Notes: a model not told the origin generated them from the letters alone. 15,275 bases of DNA from an uncultured Mollicutes bacterium (GCA_900542595.1 UQOB01000028.1:1-15275), one strand, 5' to 3'. Counted from the stretch's first letter, positions 1 through 7,964 are shown. Numbers and translations: made by a program.

Positions 1-1
1 G

Positions 2-406
2 GCCATCAGTGTGAACTATGTCGGTTATGTGCACGCTTTAGCGCACGCGCTCGGAGGTAAGACGAATCTAAGCCACGGAAAACTTATCGCGGCCTTCATT
101 CTTCCTGTCTTTAGAGCGTACGGCGATAAAGTTTACGATAGCTTTGAACGTATTCACGATGCTTTAAGTCTCGGTAGCCCCACCGATACAAAAAAAGAAA
201 AAGTGGAGCGCGTCTTAGACTTTATTGAAGACTTTATTAGAGCGTTAGGCCTTTCTCTTAAACTCCCCATCACCTTAAATAACGATGAAATTAAGTGTCT
301 CGCTCGAGCAGCTTGTAAAGAAGCTAATCCGATTTACCCGGTTCCGAAGATTTTAACCGCTAAAGAGCTTGAAGGCCTTATCCGTGAGGTGGTCAATGTT
401 AAGTAA
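2..406 (+). CDS. Iron-containing alcohol dehydrogenase, C-terminal part (5' truncated)
   Basis: The frame is open from the window edge and ends at TAA 404-406, so only the last ~134 residues are present. The visible start resembles the metal-binding helix of group III (iron-dependent) alcohol dehydrogenases. It reads GYVHALAHALGG and then SHGK, matching the family pattern GYVHAxAHxLG...PHG, whose two histidines bind the metal. The Pro usually before the second His is Ser here. The rest is helical, as expected for the C-terminal domain. Family members reduce aldehydes to alcohols with NAD(P)H in fermentation; the substrate cannot be told from this part. GTG at 11-13 lies inside the conserved motif, so it is an internal Val and not a start. 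The 3' end overlaps galT by 11 bases, so this gene is co-transcribed with the sugar genes behind it. Confidence 0.85.
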   Translation, partial: AISVNYVGYVHALAHALGGKTNLSHGKLIAAFILPVFRAYGDKVYDSFERIHDALSLGSPTDTKKEKVERVLDFIEDFIRALGLSLKLPITLNNDEIKCLARAACKEANPIYPVPKILTAKELEGLIREVVNVK

Positions 407-1787
407 GACGCTCGGTCAAATATTAGTGAAAGGGGAGAAGGAGTTTAATCTTTCACCCTTCGCCTTTTATAAGATTAAAAACGCTTTTGAGGCTTTGATT
501 AAAGAACCACTCATTCTTAAAGAAACTGATGCTTCCTTAGATGTTTTAAAAAGACAATTAAAGAAAGAACTTAAAAAGATTTATTTGAATGAGTATGAAA
601 CAAAGTTCCATCTGCTTTTAAGTTTCTTTAATCCGGTCAGTGAAGATTTCTTTAAAACCCATGCTTTAAAAGAAGGAATGGATAATAGCCCTCTCTTAGA
701 CGATATTTTTAAAGTTGGCTATTTCACGTCATACCTAGATGAAGACAAATTAAAGAAGAACTATAAGTTCATCTTTGATCAATGTGAGCCTAATCTAAAA
801 ATCACTATTAACTTTGCCAAACCTGAGAAAAATCCGAGACCCAAAAAGCCAATATCCCCGCAGAAGTGCCAGCTTTGTTACAATAATGTGGGTTTATTAA
901 AGCCGGAAGAACAGAGTTTTAAAGGAGGATTATTGCCTTTAAAAGTACACCTTCATGATGACTATTTTATCCAAGCTTCTCCCTATCAATATGTCAATCG
1001 TCACATCATTGTCATCAGCGACGTTCATCGTCCGATGAAGATGGATAGAGATACATTCTATGACCTCTTAACTTTTGTGGAACTATGTCCGAGGTATTTT
1101 TTAGGCGCTAACGCGGAACTCTCTGGGATTGGGGGTTCAATCCTTACCCATGACCATTACCAAGGAGGACAAGAAGTTCTTCCCTTGTTTAAAGCCAAAA
1201 CAAAACAAGAATTATTAATTGGTGGACAGAAAATAGAAATCTTAGATTTCTTTAATAATGTGATAAAGATTAAGGGGAGAGATAAACAAAGCTTAATTGA
1301 TTTTGCTTCCCATCTTTTAACTTATTGGCGAAACTACCGAAACCCTTCCCTTTACCTTTATCCCTATAAGAATCGTTCTCCTCACCAAACTTTTACTTCT
1401 ATCGCGAGAAAAGAAGGGGAGGAGTTCGCTTTATACTTAATTTTTAGAAGTAATGTGACGAGTAAAAATTATCCTTTAGGTGTCTTCCATGTTCACCCTG
1501 AACGTCTGTTCGTTAAGAAAGAAAGTATTGGCCTCATCGAAGCTAGTGGGGTCTTTATTCTCCCTCCAAGAGTGTTGATCAACGGCCGGAAAATCTTCGA
1601 TAAATGGACGAATAACCAAAGAATAATAGGTAAATTAAAAGATTACTCCGGTTTCCTTCCCTATTTTGAAAAGTATCACTCATTAGAGACAAGTATCGGA
1701 AAGATTTGCGAAGAGATTCTTTTTGATACGAGAGTGTTTAAAAGCGATGATGACTTTATAAAGGCTTTATATGAGTTTAAGCGATAA
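396..1787 (+). CDS. galT: UDP-glucose-hexose-1-phosphate uridylyltransferase, class II
   Basis: GalT transfers UMP from UDP-glucose to galactose-1-phosphate, the second step of the Leloir pathway, in the cytosol. The 463-residue length and layout fit the Firmicutes class II family rather than the shorter E. coli type. The active-site signature is H-D-H-Y-Q-G-G at residues 252-258, preceded by Gly-Gly-Ser. A CQLC pair lies at 158-161. The central region (about residues 180-260) carries the conserved HDDYF and NRHIIV-type strands. I chose ATG 396 because GAGGTGG sits a few bases upstream; a TTG at 369 would lie further into the preceding gene with no better ribosome binding site. The start overlaps the dehydrogenase stop by 11 bases and the end overlaps galK by 17 bases, so translation is probably coupled. 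No galE is visible in the window. Confidence 0.93.
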   Translation: MLSKTLGQILVKGEKEFNLSPFAFYKIKNAFEALIKEPLILKETDASLDVLKRQLKKELKKIYLNEYETKFHLLLSFFNPVSEDFFKTHALKEGMDNSPLLDDIFKVGYFTSYLDEDKLKKNYKFIFDQCEPNLKITINFAKPEKNPRPKKPISPQKCQLCYNNVGLLKPEEQSFKGGLLPLKVHLHDDYFIQASPYQYVNRHIIVISDVHRPMKMDRDTFYDLLTFVELCPRYFLGANAELSGIGGSILTHDHYQGGQEVLPLFKAKTKQELLIGGQKIEILDFFNNVIKIKGRDKQSLIDFASHLLTYWRNYRNPSLYLYPYKNRSPHQTFTSIARKEGEEFALYLIFRSNVTSKNYPLGVFHVHPERLFVKKESIGLIEASGVFILPPRVLINGRKIFDKWTNNQRIIGKLKDYSGFLPYFEKYHSLETSIGKICEEILFDTRVFKSDDDFIKALYEFKR

Positions 1788-2925
1788 ATATTTTTATCTT
1801 TTAAAAGAAAAATATCCTCAAACTTTATTGAGTGGATATCGATATTTCTTTAGCCCTGGTCGCTTAGAAATTATCGGGAATCATGAAGATTATAATGGCG
1901 GTTTAACCATCGCGTGTCCGGCTTCTCTCGGTCTGTTTTTCGCCGTAAAACCAAATGAATCTAACGTCATTAATCTTTATAGTGATGGCTTCCCGGAAGA
2001 ACATTTCTCTCTTGAAGACAAACCAACAAGTATCGCTTCTCAAGTTATTAGGAATTTAAAAGATAAAGGGTATAAAGTATCGGGCTTCGATATCTATATT
2101 GTTGGCGATTTACCAGTCGGTAGCGGTCTCAGTAGCAGCGCATCTTTTGAAAATCTTATTTCCTTATCTGTCTCTTATCTCTTCAATGATGGACAAATTC
2201 CCGTGATTGATTTAGCGACCGCCGGTATGCTTTCGGAAAGAACGATTCTCCATAAGGGCAGCGGGCTTTTAGATCAAAAAGCTTCTCTCGCGGACGGATT
2301 GACCCTCTTTGACTTTAAGACAGGGCGAGATCGATTATTAGGAAAAACCCTTCCCTTTAAAATGGGGCTCTTTATCACGAACGCTGGTCACCAGGATTTA
2401 AGTCACCTCTATCAAGATATCGTCAATGACTATAATGATATTAAGAATTATTTTAAGGTTTTTAATCTCTCTGATATCCATCTTAAAGACCTTTTAGAAA
2501 ATAAAGATAAGTTTAGCGAGAAAGCCTTTAATAGGGGACTTCATTTCTTTACCTCTTATGAAAGAGTTTTGTTCTTCATTGAAGCCTATAAAGAGAACGA
2601 TTTAGATTCGATGATTCTTCTCTTTAATCAGGAAGAAGAATCGCAAGAGAAATATCTTAAAAACATTGCAAATCCCATGTTTAATAACGGAATTACGGAT
2701 ATTTTAACGAGTTTTAGAAAGTATTTTCCAAGCTCCGGTATCCGTTTAATCGGTGGGGGATTCGGTGGTAGTTTACTCTGCCTTTTTAAAGAAATTGATG
2801 AAGATAAAATTGAGAGATTTAAAGAAGAAATCAAAGACTATGGAAGCTTCAATTTATTAGATGATTTTGAAATCGAACAAAAAGAGCAATTTTTGCCATC
2901 TTCTTTGGTTGCTAAGGAAAAGTAA
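1771..2925 (+). CDS. galK: Galactokinase
   Basis: Galactokinase phosphorylates galactose at C1 with ATP, making the substrate of the adjacent galT. All three GHMP-kinase motifs are visible. Motif 1 is the galactokinase signature at residues 30-44 (GR.EIIGNHEDYNGG). Motif 2 is the ATP loop PVGSGLSSSA at 115-124. Motif 3 is the glycine-rich GGGFGG at 328-333. The likely catalytic base is Asp168 in the LLDQKAS segment, equivalent to MDQFAS in other galactokinases. The length of 384 residues is normal. His38-Glu39-Asp40 replaces the common EHTD; this Asn-His-Glu-Asp version occurs in Firmicutes galactokinases. The ATG lies 17 bases inside the end of galT, with AAAGG shortly upstream, which implies translational coupling. 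No signal peptide or membrane segment is present. Confidence 0.95.
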   Translation: MSLSDKYFYLLKEKYPQTLLSGYRYFFSPGRLEIIGNHEDYNGGLTIACPASLGLFFAVKPNESNVINLYSDGFPEEHFSLEDKPTSIASQVIRNLKDKGYKVSGFDIYIVGDLPVGSGLSSSASFENLISLSVSYLFNDGQIPVIDLATAGMLSERTILHKGSGLLDQKASLADGLTLFDFKTGRDRLLGKTLPFKMGLFITNAGHQDLSHLYQDIVNDYNDIKNYFKVFNLSDIHLKDLLENKDKFSEKAFNRGLHFFTSYERVLFFIEAYKENDLDSMILLFNQEEESQEKYLKNIANPMFNNGITDILTSFRKYFPSSGIRLIGGGFGGSLLCLFKEIDEDKIERFKEEIKDYGSFNLLDDFEIEQKEQFLPSSLVAKEK

Positions 2926-2977
2926 AAAGCCTAAACTATGGCTAGAAATAAATGATGATTTTTTAAAGGAGTTTCTC

Positions 2978-4453
2978 ATGAAAAGAACTGTCGGAATTTT
3001 GTGCCCGGTCGCAAGCCTTCCTAGCACCTATGGCATCGGGGATTTCGGAAAGTATTCTTATGAATTTATCGATTTAGCGAGGGATAATGGCTTCACCATT
3101 TGGCAAGTCTTACCTCTTAACCCATTAGGATACGGTCATTCCCCGTATCAACCCTTTAGCAGCTTCGCGCTCGATGAACTATATGTCGATTTCCAAGAAT
3201 TAGTGGATCGGAAAGCTTTAAAGGTTCTTCCTGAACCCTTTAAACAAGATAGCGACAAAATCTATTACGAAGAAATTCGGGATTACAAGAATCCGATTTT
3301 AAAAAAAGCCTATAAAGCGGAAATTAAGAAAGTTTCCGTCAAGAAAGAAGTAGCGGCTTTTGAAGAAAGCCATCCTTGGGTTAAAGCCTGGTCGCTTTTC
3401 ATGATGAATAAGCGGCTCGAAAACTTAAGAAGTTGGTCCGAATGGCCGAAAAGACGGAAAAAGATGATCGATGGAACGGTCACTTTAACCCCGGAAGAAG
3501 AAGACTTAAGACTCTACGAAGTGTGGCTCCAAATGACCTTATACCGGCAATGGGATAAGCTCCATAAATATGCGAAAGATAATGGAATCGCTATCATGGG
3601 CGACGTTCCGTTCTACGTCGGTTATGACAGCAGTGACGTCTGGGGCAACCAAGATACCTTCCTTCTTGATCCAGTCACCAAAGAGCCCGCTTGGATTGCG
3701 GGTGTTCCGCCGGATTATTTCAGCGCTACCGGTCAAAGATGGGGAAACCCAATCTATAACTGGGATTTATTAAAAGAAAGACATTATGACTTCATCATCA
3801 ATCGGTTAAAGATTAATGGTGAACTCTATGACATTATCCGGATCGATCACTTTAGAGCCTTTGATACCTATTGGAAGATTCCGGCTTCGTGCCCGACCGC
3901 CATTGAAGGGAGCTGGATTGAAGCTCCGGGGTACGATTTCTTCGATACTTTCTTAAAAGTTTGCCCTGACCTTCAAATTGTCGCAGAAGATCTCGGTGAC
4001 CTTAGACCCGAAGTCCTCACTCTCCGTGACCACTATAATTTCCCGGGTATGAACGTCGTCGAATTCACCTTCTACGATGCGGCGGTTTTAAAGACTGATC
4101 ATCGGGACAAAGAAAACATGATTGCCTATATCGGAACCCACGATAACGACACCGCTAAAGGATACTTTGAAAAACTTGAACAAAAAGTTCAATGGCAGTG
4201 GTGGGATGCGATGAAAGCGATGGGGATCGACCATCCCGATATGGTGACTGATTTAATCGAATACACCTTATCGCTTAAAGCGAACTACGCGATTTTTGCG
4301 GTCCAAGATTTAATGGGCAAAGGAAGTGAAGCCAGAATCAACGTCCCCGGTATCATCGATGACGTCAACTGGACTTACCGGATGAAGGATTTCGATGAAC
4401 TGAAAGCAAAACTTCCGGCTATCACCCCGATGTTTAAGAAATACAATCGTTAA
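2978..4453 (+). CDS. malQ: 4-alpha-glucanotransferase (amylomaltase)
   Basis: MalQ disproportionates maltodextrins in the cytosol, moving alpha-1,4-glucan segments between acceptors and releasing glucose. It is a GH77 enzyme of 491 residues, the usual size. The N-terminal PVASLPSTYGIGDFG and the LNPLGYGHSPYQ segment are typical. Catalytic residues are visible: nucleophile Asp290 in RIDHFRA, acid/base Glu337 in AEDLG and Asp389 in GTHDND. Their spacing agrees closely with characterised amylomaltases. The PPDYFSATGQRWGNP substrate loop is intact. ATG 2978 is preferred because AAAGGAG lies at 2965-2971; the frame stays open further upstream, but that extension overlaps galK and does not resemble MalQ. 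The gene follows galK after 52 bases and lies 5 bases before rimO. This placement links maltodextrin use with galactose use. Confidence 0.96.
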   Translation: MKRTVGILCPVASLPSTYGIGDFGKYSYEFIDLARDNGFTIWQVLPLNPLGYGHSPYQPFSSFALDELYVDFQELVDRKALKVLPEPFKQDSDKIYYEEIRDYKNPILKKAYKAEIKKVSVKKEVAAFEESHPWVKAWSLFMMNKRLENLRSWSEWPKRRKKMIDGTVTLTPEEEDLRLYEVWLQMTLYRQWDKLHKYAKDNGIAIMGDVPFYVGYDSSDVWGNQDTFLLDPVTKEPAWIAGVPPDYFSATGQRWGNPIYNWDLLKERHYDFIINRLKINGELYDIIRIDHFRAFDTYWKIPASCPTAIEGSWIEAPGYDFFDTFLKVCPDLQIVAEDLGDLRPEVLTLRDHYNFPGMNVVEFTFYDAAVLKTDHRDKENMIAYIGTHDNDTAKGYFEKLEQKVQWQWWDAMKAMGIDHPDMVTDLIEYTLSLKANYAIFAVQDLMGKGSEARINVPGIIDDVNWTYRMKDFDELKAKLPAITPMFKKYNR

Positions 4454-4458
4454 TCAAT

Positions 4459-5751
4459 ATGAAAAGGGTCGGATTGATTTCTTTCGGCTGCGCGAAAAAC
4501 CTCATCGATAGTGAGATGTTTTTGGCGACCTTTCCCAAAGATGAATATACCTTTTGTGCTGACCCCTATGAAGCCGATGTCCTCATCCTTAACACCTGCG
4601 GTTTTATCCAAGATGCTCGGGATGAGGCGATAGGCCAACTCCAAACGATTAAGATGATGGGTTACCATAAACCCCTCATCGTCACCGGTTGTTTCGTCCA
4701 AAAGGATAAGAAGCAACTCCAAGAACTTTTCCCGGAAGTGACGAGATTTATCTCAATTGATGAATACCCCTTCTTCCATAAGATTGTCGGGGAAGTTCTT
4801 AACGATAAAACGATTCTTCCCTTAAATCCTTTAAGGAGAATGGTGTCAACTCCGCCGTATTCAGCTTACCTTAGGATTAGCGAAGGCTGCGACCATTTCT
4901 GCGCTTTCTGTGCGATACCGTTCATTAGAGGGAGATTTAGAAGTCGCCCCTTTAAAGAAATCATTGAAGAAGCGCAAGATTTAAAGGCTAAAGGAGTGAA
5001 AGAACTCTTTATCGTCAGTCAAGATACTTCGCTTTATGGAAGTGATTTTAAAGATTTAAATGTCGATATCATTTCTCTCTTAAAAGCCTTGGATGATATG
5101 GGTTTCTATTCCATTAGACTCTTCTATCTTTATCCTGATGAAATCGATGAAAGATTCGTCGACTTCGTCAAGAATAGTAAGAGTATCGCTCATTATTTCG
5201 ATCTCCCCCTCCAAAGTGGCTCTTCTCACGTCTTAAAGATGATGAAAAGAGTCAGCACGAATGAATCGCTTAGACACTTAGTCAATATGATTAGGGAAAA
5301 GGTGCCAGATGCCGTTATTCGAACCACCTTCATCAGCGGTTTCTCAAGCGAAACCGAAGAAGACCATCAAGACACTTTAAAGTTCATCGAAGACTTAAAG
5401 TTTGACCATTTAGGAGTCTTTACCTATTCAAGAGAAGAGGGGACTGCCGGTTACTATATTCTTCCTCAAGTCGATGAAGATACTAAAAGACGGAGAAGAA
5501 ACGAAATTATGGAACTCCAACGCCGGATTGCCCATAAGAAAAACAAGGAATGGATCGGGAAAACGATGGAAGGAATCGTCACCAGTAAAGATAAAGGCTT
5601 ATATGCCTTAAGAAGCTATTGGAACGCTCCGGATGATCTGGATGGAAGAATCACATTTACTTCCAAAAAAGACCATCAACCAGGCGATATTGTGAGGATT
5701 AAAATCACCGATAGTTTAATCTATGATTTAGTCGGGGAAGAAATCGCATAA
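4459..5751 (+). CDS. rimO: Ribosomal protein S12 methylthiotransferase RimO
   Basis: RimO is a radical-SAM enzyme that adds a methylthio group to the conserved Asp of ribosomal protein S12. The 430-residue protein has the three family parts. The N-terminal UPF0004 domain has cluster cysteines Cys11, Cys47 and Cys78. The radical-SAM core has Cys144-x3-Cys148-x2-Cys151. A TRAM-like C-terminal domain occupies about residues 365-430. The stretch after the CxxxCxxC reads AIPFIRGRFRSRP. This favours RimO over MiaB, where CIVPYTRG is usual. The start codon follows the malQ stop by 5 bases, and no convincing Shine-Dalgarno is visible, so translation may depend on ribosomes ending malQ. RimO has no metabolic tie to the sugar genes. 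The stop is 15 bases before a separate tRNA promoter, with no terminator between. Confidence 0.94.
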   Translation: MKRVGLISFGCAKNLIDSEMFLATFPKDEYTFCADPYEADVLILNTCGFIQDARDEAIGQLQTIKMMGYHKPLIVTGCFVQKDKKQLQELFPEVTRFISIDEYPFFHKIVGEVLNDKTILPLNPLRRMVSTPPYSAYLRISEGCDHFCAFCAIPFIRGRFRSRPFKEIIEEAQDLKAKGVKELFIVSQDTSLYGSDFKDLNVDIISLLKALDDMGFYSIRLFYLYPDEIDERFVDFVKNSKSIAHYFDLPLQSGSSHVLKMMKRVSTNESLRHLVNMIREKVPDAVIRTTFISGFSSETEEDHQDTLKFIEDLKFDHLGVFTYSREEGTAGYYILPQVDEDTKRRRRNEIMELQRRIAHKKNKEWIGKTMEGIVTSKDKGLYALRSYWNAPDDLDGRITFTSKKDHQPGDIVRIKITDSLIYDLVGEEIA

Positions 5752-5766
5752 ATTCGGTATATTTTA

Positions 5767-5796
5767 TTGACAATAAAAGACCATCATCTATATAAT
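5767..5796 (+). promoter_or_regulatory. Consensus sigma-70/SigA promoter of the tRNA-Thr gene
   Basis: Exact consensus hexamers are present: TTGACA at 5767-5772 and TATAAT at 5791-5796, separated by 18 bases. The predicted start is near 5803, a few bases before the mature tRNA 5' end at 5810. The promoter begins 15 bases after the rimO stop. This is the strongest promoter visible in the window. Confidence 0.88.
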
Positions 5797-5809
5797 CTCT
5801 CTTGCGGTT

Positions 5810-5883
5810 GCCCCGCTAGTTAAACGGCATAACAGATCCATGGTAAGGATCAATTCGTAGTTCGACTCTGCGGCGGGGCACCA
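5810..5883 (+). tRNA. tRNA-Thr(GGT), CCA encoded
   Basis: A full cloverleaf can be folded. The acceptor stem GCCCCGC/GCGGGGC pairs over 7 bp. The D stem GTTA/TAAC has a 7-base loop containing GG. The anticodon stem GATCC/GGATC has loop ATGGTAA, giving anticodon GGT at 5843-5845 (ACC/ACU codons). The variable region has 4 bases. The T stem CGTAG/CTGCG contains one G-T pair, with loop TTCGACT. The discriminator base is A at 5880, followed by an encoded CCA at 5881-5883. G1-C72, C2-G71 and G35-U36 agree with known threonine identity elements. It has its own promoter and terminator. Confidence 0.95.
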
Positions 5884-5896
5884 ACCTCCTGAAAGT

Positions 5897-5945
5897 ATCT
5901 GTTTCGTTCTTAGAAAAGCTAAGAGGAACAGATTTTTTCTTTTTT
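5897..5945 (+). terminator. Intrinsic terminator after tRNA-Thr
   Basis: The outer stem ATCTGTT/AACAGAT and inner stem CTTAG/CTAAG surround a short A-rich loop, with a few mismatches between the two stem parts. The run TTTTTTCTTTTTT follows directly. It ends the tRNA transcript and probably also read-through from the gal-malQ-rimO operon, because no terminator lies between rimO and the tRNA promoter. Confidence 0.85.
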
Positions 5946-5986
5946 AGGCTAAATTATCATTGTTAAGTACCATTTCGAAATCCTGA

Positions 5987-6017
5987 AACAGAAAAGTGTT
6001 AATTGTTACAAAAATCT
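5987..6017 (+). repeat. Upstream copy of a 31-bp direct repeat at the ATPase promoter
   Basis: This segment begins AACAGAAAAGTGT and ends CAAAAATCT. It matches 6071-6101 at 27 of 31 positions without gaps. It lies about 23 bases upstream of the proposed -35 hexamer of the AAA ATPase gene. I read it as a likely operator; nothing else in the window matches it over this length on the same strand. Confidence 0.7.
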
Positions 6018-6039
6018 TTCCTATAGATAGGACAATATG

Positions 6040-6067
6040 TTGAAACTATCTTCCTATATGCTAAAAT
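6040..6067 (+). promoter_or_regulatory. Probable promoter of the AAA ATPase gene
   Basis: TTGAAA at 6040-6045 and TAAAAT at 6062-6067 are separated by 16 bases. The predicted start is near 6074, inside the downstream repeat copy. Each hexamer differs from consensus at one position. The promoter lies exactly between the two repeat copies, as expected for a repressor-controlled promoter. Confidence 0.55.
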
Positions 6068-6070
6068 CAG

Positions 6071-6101
6071 AACAGAAAAGTGTATATAGTTGCAAAAATC
6101 T
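6071..6101 (+). repeat. Downstream copy of the 31-bp direct repeat, at the ATPase transcription start
   Basis: This is the second copy of the repeat at 5987-6017, offset by exactly 84 bases. It is embedded in a 7-bp inverted repeat, GAACAGA (6070-6076) with TCTGTTC (6099-6105), which is only partly kept in the upstream copy. It overlaps the predicted transcription start and ends just before the AAGGAGG ribosome binding site at 6107-6113. A protein bound here would block transcription or translation initiation. Confidence 0.7.
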
Positions 6102-6119
6102 GTTCCAAGGAGGCTATAT

Positions 6120-7415
6120 ATGGAGATTATTAGAGATTTTTATCTAGATAAGTTGATAAAAAGAAAAAATAACGGTCTGATTAAAGTCATTACTGGTATT
6201 AGACGTTGTGGAAAATCCTATCTCCTTAATAATCTTTTCTTTCACTATTTATTAGACAACAATGTTCCTGCTGATCATATTATCCGTTTTGCTTTTGATT
6301 CGGCTGAAGACCTCCAAAAGATTGGCGATAGTCCGCTTAAGATGGAAAAAGAAAAACGAGGAGCGAATCCTGAGAAATTCATGATGTATATCCAAAGCCA
6401 AATTAAGGACGATAGGATGTATTATCTTCTCCTCGATGAAATCCAGATGCTGGACTCTTTTGTAGCGGTTCTAAATAGTTATTTAAGAAAAGACAATATC
6501 GATGTTTATGTAACAGGGAGTAACGCCAAACTTCTATCGAAAGATATTGCAACCGAATTCGCCGGACGCGGGGATGAAGTCCACATGTATCCCTTAAGCT
6601 TCCGTGAATTTATGTCTGTTTATCAAGGGGACAAATATATGGGCCTCACGGACTATATGCTTTACGGCGGTATCCCCTCCGTTGTTCTTAAAAAAGACAA
6701 TATCGATAAAGAGCAGACTTTAAAGAACCTATTCACCGAAATCTATATTCAAGATATCGTAAGAAGGAATAGGGTTAAAAACATCGGGGAATTAGAAGAC
6801 CTTTTAAATATCCTTTCATCTTCCATTGGTTCTTTAACTAATCCCGAAAAACTTAAAAATACCTTTAAGTCGGTGAAGAATTCCAAGATAACCGGGAATA
6901 CGATCAAGAAGTACTTAGATTATTTTGAAGATTCCTTCCTAATTGAAGCAGCTGAAAGATACGATATTAAAGGCAAAGCCTACATTGAGACCCCTAAGAA
7001 ATATTATTTTTCCGATTTAGGTTTAAGGAACGCTCGGATTAACTTTCGGCAGTTTGAAATGAACCACGCGATGGAGAATGTTATCTATAACGAACTTAAG
7101 AGGCGGGGTTTCCAAGTCGATATCGGAGTGGTTCCCATCGTAGAAAAAGATAAGGACGGTAAAACGCGCCGTAAACAGTTAGAAGTCGATTTTGTCTGTA
7201 ATCTTGGGTCTTCTAGGTACTATATTCAATCAGCGTATAGTATCCCTGATGAAGATAAACGAAATCAGGAAGTAAGACCTTTTAGAAAAATTGATGATTC
7301 TTTTAAAAAAGTCATCATCACCCGAGATTTAGTTCCGACTCAATACGATGAATATGGGATTTTAACGATCAATATCTATGACTTCCTTCTCGATCCCCAT
7401 TCGTTAGAACGATAG
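6120..7415 (+). CDS. AAA+ ATPase with C-terminal DUF4143 domain
   Basis: The 431-residue protein has the layout of the AAA_14-DUF4143 family. These stand-alone ATPases are common in gut anaerobes and archaea; their cellular role is not established. Walker A is GIRRCGKS at residues 26-33. Walker B is LLLDEIQ with Asp106-Glu107. The sensor-1 strand is VTGSN with Asn135. The C-terminal DUF4143 part (from about residue 190) includes the VDF motif around Asp357, which recalls restriction-like nuclease folds; whether it is catalytic is unknown. No membrane segment or signal is visible. ATG 6120 is chosen because AAGGAGG lies at 6107-6113 with 6-base spacing; a TTG at 6090 falls inside the promoter repeat. 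The gene has its own promoter bracketed by two repeats, suggesting self-regulation. It sits alone between a tRNA terminator and a gene remnant. Confidence 0.88.
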   Translation: MEIIRDFYLDKLIKRKNNGLIKVITGIRRCGKSYLLNNLFFHYLLDNNVPADHIIRFAFDSAEDLQKIGDSPLKMEKEKRGANPEKFMMYIQSQIKDDRMYYLLLDEIQMLDSFVAVLNSYLRKDNIDVYVTGSNAKLLSKDIATEFAGRGDEVHMYPLSFREFMSVYQGDKYMGLTDYMLYGGIPSVVLKKDNIDKEQTLKNLFTEIYIQDIVRRNRVKNIGELEDLLNILSSSIGSLTNPEKLKNTFKSVKNSKITGNTIKKYLDYFEDSFLIEAAERYDIKGKAYIETPKKYYFSDLGLRNARINFRQFEMNHAMENVIYNELKRRGFQVDIGVVPIVEKDKDGKTRRKQLEVDFVCNLGSSRYYIQSAYSIPDEDKRNQEVRPFRKIDDSFKKVIITRDLVPTQYDEYGILTINIYDFLLDPHSLER

Positions 7416-7481
7416 AGAAAATATTTCATTTTATGAAGCGAAAATAATGCGATACCTTCATCCAATATTGTAAAAATAACT

Positions 7482-7943
7482 ATGCACATGGACGAAGAAC
7501 TTAAAAAATTAGGGTTTGCCGCTCCGACAATTAAAAAGCGGCTATTTTCAATTTAACATTGGAGCAAAAACAATATAGCGAATGACTATATTTATTCGAT
7601 CAGTAACTCGATTGATAACATTGAAGCCGCACCTGGCACAACAATTTATGTTACAGCGAGATACGCAGGGAGTTTTATCTTAGAAGAGGGGGGACAACTG
7701 ATCGCCCCAAACTTAATTAAATGTAACTCCATCATTCTCTCCCACGGCGCGAAAGCGTACTGCCCATCCTTGCAAAGAACGGAGAATGGTTGGTTCGGGG
7801 AAAACGATTATAAACGGGACGGAACGATTTTTGTCGATAAAGGTAGCTTGATATACGCTCCATATTGCCAACCGAAATATCAAACCGGAGAAGGGGAGTT
7901 CTTAAGAAAACTCCCGGACTCGGAGCTCGCTTTTAATCATTAA
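7482..7943 (+). pseudogene. Remnant of an unrecognised gene with an in-frame stop
   Basis: From ATG 7482 the frame reads 24 codons (MHMDEELKKLGFAAP...), meets TAA at 7554-7556, and then stays open for 128 codons to TAA at 7941-7943. The second part has no ATG, GTG or TTG near its beginning, so it is unlikely to be a gene by itself. Its peptide looks like real protein. Examples are APGTTIYVTARYAGSF, ILEEGGQLIAPN and GTIFVDKGSLIYAPYC, alternating hydrophobic and glycine residues as in beta-rich proteins, and codon use resembles the neighbours. I do not recognise a family. It could be a decayed accessory gene, or a gene with an upstream part lost by rearrangement. Only 66 bases separate the first ATG from the ATPase stop, and no good ribosome binding site precedes it. 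Confidence 0.5.
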
Positions 7944-7964
7944 TATTTCAAGACTTTTAAAGAA

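Noticed and set aside
3539..3773. Short open frames on both strands inside malQ
   Set aside because: They lie wholly inside a strongly conserved enzyme, have no ribosome binding sites and no protein-like features.
4450..4722. 90-codon minus-strand frame over the start of rimO
   Set aside because: It is antisense to the conserved RimO N-terminal domain and has no initiation signal.
5810..5883. tRNA-Thr as an attachment site with a duplicated 3' end
   Set aside because: No second copy of the tRNA 3' end and no integrase was found in the window.
5985..6106. The two 31-bp repeats as a short CRISPR array
   Set aside because: There are only two copies, the spacer contains a promoter, the copies have four mismatches, and no cas gene is nearby.
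7416..7481. Possible terminator after the AAA ATPase (ATGAAG ... CTTCAT)
   Set aside because: The loop is long, the stem is only 6 bp and no T-run follows.
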